Of a stretch of 64,000 bases of DNA, positions 1 to 8,414 are shown one piece after another. This DNA is from Tetramitus jugosus. Its lineage: Eukaryota; Heterolobosea; Eutetramitea; Acrasida; Vahlkampfiidae. The position numbers and the translations under genes are program-made. Each line of letters begins with the position of its first letter. The first letter of the stretch is position 1. The notes beneath the pieces are model-generated. The model was given only the letters and a program-made list of their open reading frames with translations. It made no database searches and had not been told where the DNA came from. Location of the stretch: contig OW569366.1 of assembly GCA_937625935.1 (NCBI GenBank), forward strand, positions 62,001-126,000, written 5' to 3'.

Positions 1-1
1 C

Positions 2-1771
2 ACCACTATCAATACTAATACTAATAATAATAATATTGAACAATTACTCTATTACAATGTCAAGGAACGAACAAGTAGTGATTCATCATTGATACACATA
101 CTTCTCATTGTTACGTCATCCATCTCTATGACTGCCAACTTGTTTATTATGATTCACTATTATTTTGGTGTGAATTGTTGTGGATGGATGATACACAAAA
201 CGAATCATCCTATCGCACTCGTGTATAATGATGATGATGATGATGAAAATGAGAATGAGACAAGTACGTGTGATGATAAGAGTAGTTCTTCGTCTACTTT
301 GTCTTCGAATAGGAGTGTCAATAATAATGATCAAGAACATGAACATCATGAAACGAACAATATTGTGGTGAAACACAAGAGTAAAAATCATCATGATGTG
401 GAAGATGAGGATTCTGAAAATTCAGCTTGTTGTGTTTGTTGTCAGTCATGGGTGCAACGCATCAAAAATCTCTTGTTTCCAAAGAGAAATTTGCAAACAA
501 GACTCATTTTTTACATTTCAGTGGTGGATACAGTGAGATGTGTTGCCTTTTTAATGACATTGGTCCATGTGAGTGTTGCCGTGTCAGCAGAAACAACAAT
601 GGACAGTACTGCTCGCGCACTGAAACTAAAATGGGCAAAATACTTGTGTTTTACACAGGCGTTTCTCGTTCAATTCAGTAGCTTGGCCATCGTACTGTGG
701 ACCAACATTTATTGTTGTTTCATTTATGTGGAATCAGAGGTGTTTCAACCCTTGTCAAAGTCGATTGTTCGATGCGAGTGGATGTTTCATTTGTTTGTGT
801 GGCCTTGTGCGATATTGACTGCGATTGCTGCTCAATTGATGAACATTAATGGATCATCTGCACCAGTGTGGTGTTGGATCTCTCACCCGAGACTTGGATT
901 CTCCTTCTTTTATATTCCCCTGCTACTCGTATTTTTGACCAATTTGTTGGCTCAAGCGGTGGTTCTGATGGTCCAGTGGTATCGCATGTGGAAACGGTGG
1001 CGTCGCATGACTAGAGGAACCGGATTGGAAGAGGGTGCAGAGCATCCCGAAGTGTCTCTGTTGGCCATGCAGAGTGCTCATCCGATATCATTCTCTGTTG
1101 CTTGGCAACTGAGACTGTTTCTGTTGGCATTCATGACTACATGGATATTCGGACTCGTATTTAGAATCATCAATCTCTTTATGACGTATAAACCTCCTGA
1201 ATGGCTCGGTTATGTGCACTCGACATTGCTACCACTCAATGGCTTCTTGAACTTTTTGGCCTATTTGGTGATCACGAGAGGTGGTGCCATTGACTGGATA
1301 GTGTTCTCCGTTCGCTTGATCTGGCGTCTGCTCTCATGTCAATTGAACTGTCTTCCAAAACAACGGAAGATCAAGTCACAAACACTCCGAACACCCAATG
1401 ACCGTACGTCACTTTTGCACTCAAATCCAAATGAAGACAAGCAACCATATGCTGTTCCACCGAATCGCACTGCAATTGTCCCTGCTTCTCACAACAAGAG
1501 CAACAACTCTACACTGAACCGGTTCAGTGTGAATCCCGACGTGTTTATCAACAAGTCACTCATTAGCTCCTCACCAAAGCCGAACTTTAGGCTCTATGGC
1601 TCCACAATTCGTTCAATGTACATGAACAATAATTGTAATGATAGTCACAACAATGACAATCATAACAATGATGAGGATAGTACCAATACGGAAGACAATG
1701 AATCCATAACAACAGTTACACACAACGAGAACTTTATTGATGATGTTGATCAAAACAGCAGACAAACATAA
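2..1771 (+). CDS. cAMP-receptor-like (class E) GPCR, 5' partial
   Basis: The frame is open from base 2 to the TAA at 1769-1771 with no ATG before the first membrane helix, so the N-terminus lies outside the window or in an upstream exon. Seven hydrophobic segments can be counted: TM1 just after LIHILLIV, then an acidic, Asn/His-rich loop, TM2 (RLIFYISVVDTVRC), TM3 (FTQAFLVQFSSLAIVLW), TM4, TM5 preceded by the VWCWI motif, TM6 and TM7 (PLNGFLNFLAYLVI). CWI before TM5 and the NGFLNFLAY pattern in TM7 are typical of Dictyostelium cAMP-receptor-like GPCRs. The C-tail is long, polar and Asn-rich, as expected for a cytosolic regulatory tail. The likely role is a plasma-membrane receptor coupled to heterotrimeric G proteins; the ligand is unknown. 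Confidence 0.75.
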   Translation, partial: TTINTNTNNNNIEQLLYYNVKERTSSDSSLIHILLIVTSSISMTANLFIMIHYYFGVNCCGWMIHKTNHPIALVYNDDDDDENENETSTCDDKSSSSSTLSSNRSVNNNDQEHEHHETNNIVVKHKSKNHHDVEDEDSENSACCVCCQSWVQRIKNLLFPKRNLQTRLIFYISVVDTVRCVAFLMTLVHVSVAVSAETTMDSTARALKLKWAKYLCFTQAFLVQFSSLAIVLWTNIYCCFIYVESEVFQPLSKSIVRCEWMFHLFVWPCAILTAIAAQLMNINGSSAPVWCWISHPRLGFSFFYIPLLLVFLTNLLAQAVVLMVQWYRMWKRWRRMTRGTGLEEGAEHPEVSLLAMQSAHPISFSVAWQLRLFLLAFMTTWIFGLVFRIINLFMTYKPPEWLGYVHSTLLPLNGFLNFLAYLVITRGGAIDWIVFSVRLIWRLLSCQLNCLPKQRKIKSQTLRTPNDRTSLLHSNPNEDKQPYAVPPNRTAIVPASHNKSNNSTLNRFSVNPDVFINKSLISSSPKPNFRLYGSTIRSMYMNNNCNDSHNNDNHNNDEDSTNTEDNESITTVTHNENFIDDVDQNSRQT

Positions 1772-1962
1772 CACTCGAGCTATTGAAACACTAACGGAAT
1801 CATTATTATTTTTAAAAAAAGTGAAGGTAGTGACTTTGCTTTGTGTGCTCTTACATATTCGTAGCCAAAGCATCTCCTTATTTGACCAATCCTTTGCAGC
1901 AAAAAACATCTACTGGAACGTACGGATGACGACGAACACAACCGCAATGCCACATCCAAGCG

Positions 1963-2716
1963 AATGGGGAGTTTAGACAAGTATGATGATGAATGTTTTG
2001 AATCAATTGAAATTGTTTCAGCACTGTGCAGGGATACATGGTACAAAATTATTGAATTTTGTAACACTCGAGAATGGTTGCAATTGAGTTATACTTGCAA
2101 AGGAATCAATCGATTCAAATTTAATTGATTGCTCATGTCCAACAAGCAGAGAATGCTAAGACACACCCTAGATGAAAGCGAGATTGAACATGGGTTTCGA
2201 TTGGCAAAAGGAACGCTGTTCAATATCTACCTCCCAAAATGGCATTCATATGTGGTGGATGATCATTTCCAATTTTTAGAAGGCATTCACATACTAGATA
2301 TGAGTCATTGCGATCAAATCACAGACAACGCTTTTCCTCATTTGACTGGTATTCACACACTCAATATGCGCGGCTGCAAGAACATTACAGACAATTCATT
2401 TTCTAATTTAGCTGGGATTCACACTCAATATCGGGGAATGCTGTCAAATTACAGACAAAGCATTCACCCATTTGACTGGTATTCACAAATTCTCTATGTA
2501 CCGTTGCAAGAATATCACAGACAATGCCTTTTCTCATTTGACTGGCATACACACGCTCAGGATGGATCGATGTGACCAAAACTCGATCACAGAGGAACAC
2601 TATTGTTCTTGAAGGGTATTCACACGCTCAGTTGGACTGGGAGCGGACGAGATAGTGCCTTCATCAAAAAGGTGAATGAGTATTGTGAGTCCAATGCAAT
2701 AACTCTTACATATTAG
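1963..2716 (+). pseudogene. F-box/LRR protein, decayed
   Basis: Conceptual reading from the ATG at 1963 gives an F-box-like helix pair (LCRDTWYKIIEF, WLQLSYTCKGINRF) that stops at about 2128. Another frame (2129-2575) then carries leucine-rich repeats of the form GIHTLNMRGCKNITDNSF. A third frame continues the repeats (LTGIHKFSMYRCKNITDNAF) after about 2430. At least two frame changes and stops separate parts that would form one F-box plus cysteine-containing LRR protein, a common large family in such protists. Splicing does not explain it, because no GT..AG pairs fit the breaks. The call is a relic; a sequencing error could account for one break but hardly all. Confidence 0.6.
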
Positions 2717-2736
2717 TTGCGGAAAACAAAAAGGAA

Positions 2737-2764
2737 GATATTAAGGCAGTCCCACCTTAATATC
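2737..2764. repeat. 10-bp perfect hairpin with a third copy of its arm
   Basis: GATATTAAGG (2737-2746) and CCTTAATATC (2755-2764) form a perfect inverted repeat with an 8-nt loop. A third copy of GATATTAAGG lies at 2776-2785. It sits between the F-box/LRR relic and the 3' end of the next gene on the minus strand. It could be a 3'-end processing signal or a small mobile-element scar; function is unknown. Confidence 0.5.
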
Positions 2765-2889
2765 AATTAAAAACAGATATTAAGGGGTGCAACTGTGGCC
2801 CATTCATAATAAAGACAATTGCTTTATCTCTCATGATGTAGCTGGACAGTGTTGATATGTTCGATATAAAATAATAATTTAATTTGTTT

Positions 2890-3468
2890 TCACTTTGCTT
2901 TGGATGTCTCTGACACAGTCGGACCAGCAGGAGCAGCACTGCTATAAAATCTCCTTGATTGAATCGTGTAGATCAAGAATGACACAGCAGGAACACCACT
3001 CAACACTGGCATCGCATTCTTCATCTCCTTGGCGATCAATGATCTCAACAAGAGAACAGAAATGACATGAGAAGACGTGTCGAACACGAGGAACAAGTAG
3101 GCCATAACAGAGGTAAACTTGATTGAAACATCGGAGGCAAGCTCAATAATACCCTGTTTGTTTACAATGGTTGTAATCGTGTAACCCAGGTGCAATAAGC
3201 AATGGAAGACCAACAATTGTAACCACAATGGAGAACACACTTGATCAATGTTGCGCAATGCATTGGAACGCCAATAAGCATATCCCAGAGTACTGCCCAC
3301 TGACAAAAATTCGGTGAAAAAGAGTCGTGCACGTGTACCACCGCGGATATGTGTCTGGTACGGCTTTGTTTGACGTGTCGTTTTGAGGTACAGTGGAACT
3401 ACATGTAGCATCAACAGTGTCCACTCAATCATGTACAACAATATGGGAATAACAGTAGGAGCAATCAT
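2890..3468 (-). CDS. multi-pass membrane protein of unknown function (192 aa)
   Basis: The first in-frame ATG is at 3468, giving MIAPTVIPILLYMIEW. Four to five hydrophobic segments are visible: residues about 4-25, one near 50-65, one near 80-100, one near 120-150 and one near 160-175. An Arg/Lys-rich loop (TRQTKPYQTHIRGGTRAR) follows the first segment. The C-tail is short, Ala/Ser/Pro-rich and polar. I do not recognise a family. The gene is divergent from the OHCU decarboxylase, with only about 120 bp between the start codons, so both probably share one short promoter region. Codon use matches its neighbours, supporting a real gene. Confidence 0.6.
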   Translation of the reverse strand: MIAPTVIPILLYMIEWTLLMLHVVPLYLKTTRQTKPYQTHIRGGTRARLFFTEFLSVGSTLGYAYWRSNALRNIDQVCSPLWLQLLVFHCLLHLGYTITTIVNKQGIIELASDVSIKFTSVMAYLFLVFDTSSHVISVLLLRSLIAKEMKNAMPVLSGVPAVSFLIYTIQSRRFYSSAAPAGPTVSETSKAK

Positions 3469-3590
3469 CTTCACACACTGAGTTCAGATCTGATTTTTCT
3501 TCTCCGAGTTGTTTTTTACTTGAAGTCTGGTATTTTTAGCTCAAATTTTTTCTTCCCGCCCAAAAAATCAGAACCACACAAAATTCTAAG

Positions 3591-4259
3591 ATGTCATCAC
3601 CAACAACAACCAATAACAACGATGATCACAGACTGACCATCACAAAAGTCAGACAACTCTCTCGTTCTCAATTCGTTCAAACATTCAAAGACCTCTATGA
3701 ACATCACTCCATCATTGCTGAACAATTATTTGATGCGTTTCACAACACAAAACTCGCTCCACAACCATCAAGTCATGTCATTACAACAGCCAGTGAACTA
3801 TTAGACTTGTTTAATGAAACACTGGATCATTGGCTCATGGAAGATTCTCCGACTCATGCACTTGCGCTCATCCGCTCTCATCCAAAATTGGGTGTCGCGA
3901 AATTATCGTCGGCGCAACAACAACTACAGCAAAAAAATGCGGAGTCATCATTGACCAAAAATTCAATCAATGAACAAACAATGACTGGACTGGTCAATGA
4001 TGTATCACAACAAGAAATTGATGAATTTCATCAATTGAATGATGCCTATAGTGAAAAATTTGGTTTTCCATTCATTGTTTGTGTCAGAGCTCAAAAGAGA
4101 AAAGATGCCATTTTGAGTGCGTTTAGAAGTAGGTTGCAGAATGATGATGTATTGGAAGAACAGAATACGGCATTGCAGCAAATTAGGATGATTGCTGGAA
4201 TTCGATTGAGTGATTTGGTGGTGGATGATGATATGACACTGTCGCATCATAAATTGTAA
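3591..4259 (+). CDS. OHCU decarboxylase (uric acid degradation)
   Basis: The product should convert 2-oxo-4-hydroxy-4-carboxy-5-ureidoimidazoline to S-allantoin, the third step of urate oxidation, usually in peroxisomes or cytosol. The 222-residue protein has the all-helical family pattern: an N-terminal helix with FVQTFKDLYEHHSIIAEQLF, the signature SHPKLG (residues about 101-106, whose His is the catalytic acid/base in the family), FPFIVCVRAQKRKDAIL and the terminal QIRMIAGIRLSDLV. The length is somewhat above the usual 170-180 because of an Asn/Gln-rich N-terminus and insert. The end SHHKL is not an obvious SKL-type peroxisomal signal (H-K-L at the tip could be a weak variant). The ATG at 3591 is the first in frame. 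Confidence 0.9.
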   Translation: MSSPTTTNNNDDHRLTITKVRQLSRSQFVQTFKDLYEHHSIIAEQLFDAFHNTKLAPQPSSHVITTASELLDLFNETLDHWLMEDSPTHALALIRSHPKLGVAKLSSAQQQLQQKNAESSLTKNSINEQTMTGLVNDVSQQEIDEFHQLNDAYSEKFGFPFIVCVRAQKRKDAILSAFRSRLQNDDVLEEQNTALQQIRMIAGIRLSDLVVDDDMTLSHHKL

Positions 4260-4420
4260 AAAGCTTTTTATTTTTTTCCTTTTTGGTTTTTGTTGTTCGA
4301 AAGTTCCAACCATTTTATGACGAGAAAAATTTCTGGTCATTGTAAACTCGTGAAGAAATTCCCCTTATTAATTTGGCAGAAGAATAGGAACGTCAAAAAA
4401 ATTCAAAGAAAACGTCCAAC

Positions 4421-5584
4421 ATGTCAAGCATTGTCTTCACCCAAGCATTTACAAATACATTGTCTCAATACTTTAACAAACAGGAGTTGTCTGATTGCAA
4501 GATCTGGTTTCCTTCCACAAAATCAACTCTAAGGGGTCACAAGTTCATTTTGATGGCCCACAGTGAGTTCTTCAAGTTGTGCTTTCCAAGTGGAATGAAT
4601 GAATCCACTGACAATGAAATTGAGATTGATGATGATGAAAGATTGGTTTCGATACTGATCCAAAGTTTGTACTGTGGTACCCTGAGTATTCCAAGCAACA
4701 ATGATATTGTCCCTTTGATTTTACTGGCTGACAAGTATCAGATTGCATCTCTGGTTCCACTGCTTTGTGATCATTATGTCGAAAGTATGGACTCTAGCAA
4801 TGTTATGCAAGGATTGGACTTGGATCTGGATGACTCCAAGTATAGCCGAGTGAAGGCAAGAATGCAAGTTCTGACTCATAGTGTTTCTGATGACATTTTG
4901 ACACAAAGGTCTTACCTAAATCTGAGTGTTGAGAAATTCATGAGTGCTTTGGATTTACTTGGAAACAGGACCAATTCTTTGAATGCTTATGACGCAGTTC
5001 ATGCATGGATTGAGAAAGACGAAGAGAATAGGGCTCAATTTTCTTTTTCGCTGATGAAAGCTGTAAAACAAACGGCAGCACTTGGCCACAAATTGACATT
5101 TTATGATGTTTCCTGTCCAAAAGGTGTTGAAATCGTATCACCTACATCTATCCGCTGTGTTGGTAATAATGGTGGTCACAAGTTTGTATTCATGGATGCC
5201 AATTTGAGCATGCTGCCTGGGAATAAGATTGAATGGAAGATCAAGATTGAAAAATTGGATTGCTGGATTGGAATTGGTGTTGCTAACAAAGAACATGTTC
5301 GAAGTAGACAAAAATGGATGAATCGAAAGATCGGACATGGAGCATATTTATTATCGAGCAATGGATGCTCATGGTCACACACTAATCCTGCGGAAAACTA
5401 TCACCAAACAGGCTTAAAGTACACAACGAATGATATCATACAAGTATGCTATGACAAGACTACTCAAAGTTTGTCTTTCTGCAAAGAAACTGAAGTCGTC
5501 ACGATTAATATTATTGACATAGATGTCCATCCAGTGGTAGTGCTCCATATGTCTGGTGATTCTGTTTCACTCAGCCCAAACTAA
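4421..5584 (+). CDS. BTB/POZ domain protein with C-terminal SPRY-like domain
   Basis: The 387-residue protein starts with a BTB/POZ domain (about 5-110: LSDCKIWFPSTKSTLRGHKF, LMAHSEFFKLCFPSGM, LIQSLYCGTL). A BACK-like helical region follows. The C-terminal domain (about 220-385) resembles B30.2/SPRY, with INWKIKI-like strands, CWIGIGVANKEHV, HGAYLLSSNGCSWSH and DIIQVCYDKTTQSLSFCKE. In other eukaryotes such proteins act as substrate adaptors of Cullin-3 ubiquitin ligases, with SPRY binding the target; that role is inferred here. No intron is needed and the ATG at 4421 is followed directly by the BTB domain. Confidence 0.8.
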   Translation: MSSIVFTQAFTNTLSQYFNKQELSDCKIWFPSTKSTLRGHKFILMAHSEFFKLCFPSGMNESTDNEIEIDDDERLVSILIQSLYCGTLSIPSNNDIVPLILLADKYQIASLVPLLCDHYVESMDSSNVMQGLDLDLDDSKYSRVKARMQVLTHSVSDDILTQRSYLNLSVEKFMSALDLLGNRTNSLNAYDAVHAWIEKDEENRAQFSFSLMKAVKQTAALGHKLTFYDVSCPKGVEIVSPTSIRCVGNNGGHKFVFMDANLSMLPGNKIEWKIKIEKLDCWIGIGVANKEHVRSRQKWMNRKIGHGAYLLSSNGCSWSHTNPAENYHQTGLKYTTNDIIQVCYDKTTQSLSFCKETEVVTINIIDIDVHPVVVLHMSGDSVSLSPN

Positions 5585-5690
5585 CTTTTCACCAACAGTT
5601 TCTTTGGACGGCAAGTTGGTCAGATATCTGATAACAATCACGCTCAATCAATAGTAAAATAATCCGATTTATTATATACAAGGTAAGTTG

Positions 5691-6497
5691 TTAATTGTTG
5701 TTTGTTGGCTTTGAATTTTCACCAGTTTCTTGTCTTGGGGTCGGTTGTGTTTGATATGGTTGTTGATTCGACGACAATGGGTAAGAGTATTCTTGATACA
5801 GTTGCTGTTGTGGCTGATAGTACACAACTGGTTGTTGAGGTTGATAATGAACGAAAGCTTGTTGTTGTTGAACTAGTTGTTGTTGTGGTTGATACACTTG
5901 TTGAGGCAGTTGTGGCTGATGGGAAGCTACACCTCGCGTATCAACAATTTCAATAGTAGGTCCATTTTGCAAAATGATAGGTCCATGCCTGTCGCTGGTG
6001 TACGTGAAAAACTTTCCAAAGCCTCTCTCCGTATCATAATCCTTGAGCATCAACTGTAAATGAGATGGTGCGTAAATGGAAGCGTTCTGACCGGACAAGA
6101 AGCTCAAGAGCTCGTCTCTAATTTCTCGATGTGTCTTTCGATTCTTGTTCCTGATCATGAACGATGGCACCACTAGAGCCAACAGCAACAGGACAATGAG
6201 TAGAATGATCACGGGAAGAATCAGTTGAGGCAACCTGACCCACAGTGACAACCCAAGAATACTGAGTATGAGAGCAGGGGCAAAAACAAGAGTTGGCAAG
6301 AAGCCTGACAGTGCCACCATTAGTGCTCTTCTCTTTACAATGGACTTTAAGCGATCGTGCATGATTTGATCGCACTTGTGCAGTGTGGCAGCATAAGTTT
6401 GTGGGAAGATGCCATACGGTTGACTTTGGAGGATAAAAGGGAATTGGTGGTCCCAACTCATGGTATCAGAGTTGTATGTTATCTTGTAGATGCTCAT
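5691..6497 (-). CDS. two-helix membrane protein with Gln-rich tail
   Basis: The first ATG in this frame is at 6497 (MSIYKITYNSDTMSW), giving 268 residues. The frame is open further upstream to 6638 without an ATG, so a longer or spliced N-terminus is possible. Two long hydrophobic helices lie at about residues 58-110 (ALMVALSGFLPTLVFAPALI, then LILPVIILLIVLLLLALVVP), linked by a short loop and flanked by basic residues. The C-terminal 80 residues are Gln/Pro/Tyr-rich (repeats of YQPQQQ and YYQPQQ), a low-complexity tail likely cytosolic. No family was recognised. It is divergent from the F-box gene at 6717. Confidence 0.6.
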   Translation of the reverse strand: MSIYKITYNSDTMSWDHQFPFILQSQPYGIFPQTYAATLHKCDQIMHDRLKSIVKRRALMVALSGFLPTLVFAPALILSILGLSLWVRLPQLILPVIILLIVLLLLALVVPSFMIRNKNRKTHREIRDELLSFLSGQNASIYAPSHLQLMLKDYDTERGFGKFFTYTSDRHGPIILQNGPTIEIVDTRGVASHQPQLPQQVYQPQQQLVQQQQAFVHYQPQQPVVYYQPQQQLYQEYSYPLSSNQQPYQTQPTPRQETGENSKPTNNN

Positions 6498-6716
6498 GTT
6501 AAAGATGTCACTGGATTTGTTGGTTGTTTTGTTGTTGAGGTCGTGCCCTAAATCAGTGACACTTTTGAATTGGAGGGACGTTCGATTTTGTTCGTAGAAT
6601 GTCTGGTTACAACTCCGACGAAAGGAGTTTGAATCCAAGATGGATCAAGAAGAAAACCACTGTCTGTGATTTACAGTTGTGGTTGATTACATATCCATTC
6701 TCAACAACTTTTTCTT

Positions 6717-8192
6717 ATGGTGTGCAGAAGCTTTTGGCCAAAAGACTCTTGTCCGCTCAACAAAAGCTTTAGGACCAAGTTTGGGAATTCATGTTCCGCA
6801 GAACTCAAGCGGGAAAAGACAAAAACCTACAGCAAACCAACAATGTTGCATGAATTGCCCAGAGAGATCCAGTTGTCCATTCTCAACAACTTTGTCTTCT
6901 TTTACACACCTTCCATCACAAAACAATCGACATACTTTCTTCGCAGCAGTAATCTTCAACATTTCACAGATGAAGAACTGATGGAGAATGTGAGAAGTAT
7001 GTTGGCATTGTCCATGACATCGAAGCAATGGTATGAATTAGCAACGCACCAGAGAATGAGTCGTCTGTGGAAGAGTTGTTTATGCATGTTAACAAGGTCA
7101 ACCAATGTGATCAGTTGTCACCAAAACGGGGACAGTGATGCCGAAACTCTGGCTCTATTCTTTAAGCAGAGGTGCATTGATGAGTATCGAAGAACATGTG
7201 CAAAATGTTTTGTCGAAGCGCTGAGCAGTGATAATCATGCACTCTGTGAGAAATTGTTATCATCTGAAGCGTACACTGATTGGCTATACATGTGCACGAT
7301 TGAGATTAAGAAACATGTAACGCAGAGAGTCGGTACGATCGATTTGATTGAATTGCTGCTAAAACATAATAGATTAAGCAGTTTCAATCATTGGAAATTG
7401 TTGGAAGCCATCTTCCTGACCAATTCACCTCATATGAATCAAATTCTTGACAACGTCGTAAGATTGATGAAACAATATGGAACCAACTTCATTTTGGACC
7501 ATGATGAAGGAATAGAATTAGTTATTGCTCATTATGCATCCGTACATTTCTTGAATGTTATGAAACCCATAGTACTGGATCACAGAAAGCAATACCCTAG
7601 TCACTTTAGTTCTTGCTATGAAAACACATACACCTTTGGAGCCTTAGTAGAGAATAACTACAAGAAGGAAACAGCTGAGGATACATTAACAAGACTACAG
7701 TTTCTTCTTGCATGTGGAGTAAAACTTCGAACCAGAAACTCACTTGCTAGTCTAGCACAAGTCATGCAATGCTGGCACAACGGATGGAAGAATGGTGCAA
7801 TCGTTGTTCAATTCCTGTTGAATGAAGGATGTGGAATGAGTTCAGACGATAAGAACACTCAACCTCCAACAATAGTACACTACTTGATACAATCGAACCC
7901 TGATTTGCTAGCGGCATCACTGAACTCATTTTACAGTTCTCTCGGTCCAATGTTACTAATCAAAGAGGACAATGAGCTACCGATCCAACTCTATTGTCTC
8001 GTTTATCTTCGAAATCACACATTCAATAATGTGAGTCATGAACAACGACTAAAGATGTTCACCGCATTGATTTTAAGGTGTCCCAACCTTCGAGTTTACA
8101 AAAGATGTAAAGTGAAGGAAGATTTGAAGAGGGTGATCCTTATGACCCGTGATGACCAAGCCCCATATGATAAATTCCTGAAAATGCTGTAA
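6717..8192 (+). CDS. F-box protein (491 aa)
   Basis: The F-box is at about residues 43-100: MLHELPREIQLSILNNFVFF followed by MLALSMTSKQWYELATHQRM and LWKSCL. The rest is helical and Cys/Leu-rich with no recognised repeat. By family it should bind Skp1 and recruit a target to an SCF ubiquitin ligase; the target is unknown. Two starts are possible: the ATG at 6717 or the ATG at 6843 directly before the F-box. An 18-nt piece of the F-box coding sequence is also found upstream of the gene (6694-6711), see findings. Confidence 0.75.
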   Translation: MVCRSFWPKDSCPLNKSFRTKFGNSCSAELKREKTKTYSKPTMLHELPREIQLSILNNFVFFYTPSITKQSTYFLRSSNLQHFTDEELMENVRSMLALSMTSKQWYELATHQRMSRLWKSCLCMLTRSTNVISCHQNGDSDAETLALFFKQRCIDEYRRTCAKCFVEALSSDNHALCEKLLSSEAYTDWLYMCTIEIKKHVTQRVGTIDLIELLLKHNRLSSFNHWKLLEAIFLTNSPHMNQILDNVVRLMKQYGTNFILDHDEGIELVIAHYASVHFLNVMKPIVLDHRKQYPSHFSSCYENTYTFGALVENNYKKETAEDTLTRLQFLLACGVKLRTRNSLASLAQVMQCWHNGWKNGAIVVQFLLNEGCGMSSDDKNTQPPTIVHYLIQSNPDLLAASLNSFYSSLGPMLLIKEDNELPIQLYCLVYLRNHTFNNVSHEQRLKMFTALILRCPNLRVYKRCKVKEDLKRVILMTRDDQAPYDKFLKML

Positions 8193-8206
8193 GATAATCA
8201 ACTACT

Positions 8207-8335
8207 ATGCCTCGTAGAGTACCACGTATTCAACACTACAAGATCAAGGTCGGTCTGAACTCTATGCTTCTTCGTTCAACAATTTGTAGGGAGACTCTCC
8301 GATTCTACTGGCATAGAAGGAAGACCAAAGAGTGA
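8207..8335 (+). pseudogene. deleted relic of a Fanzor (TnpB-like) gene
   Basis: A 43-codon frame starts 15 bp after the F-box stop: MPRRVPRIQHYKIKVGLNSM. It matches the N-terminus of the intact Fanzor at 58446 (MPRGVP...HYVVKVGLKSL), including the 16-nt identity TCAAGGTCGGTCTGAA. It then jumps to LRFYWHRRK, which matches LKFYWHVQQ about 240 residues further into the intact protein (near 59170). So most of the gene was deleted internally and the RuvC and zinc-ribbon parts are gone. It cannot encode a nuclease. Confidence 0.65.
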
Positions 8336-8414
8336 AATGAAACTCCCATTGATTGAATTCAAAAGGTTGGATGTATTTAATAAAGTGACAATTTTTTGTT
8401 ATTATAAACTTGAT

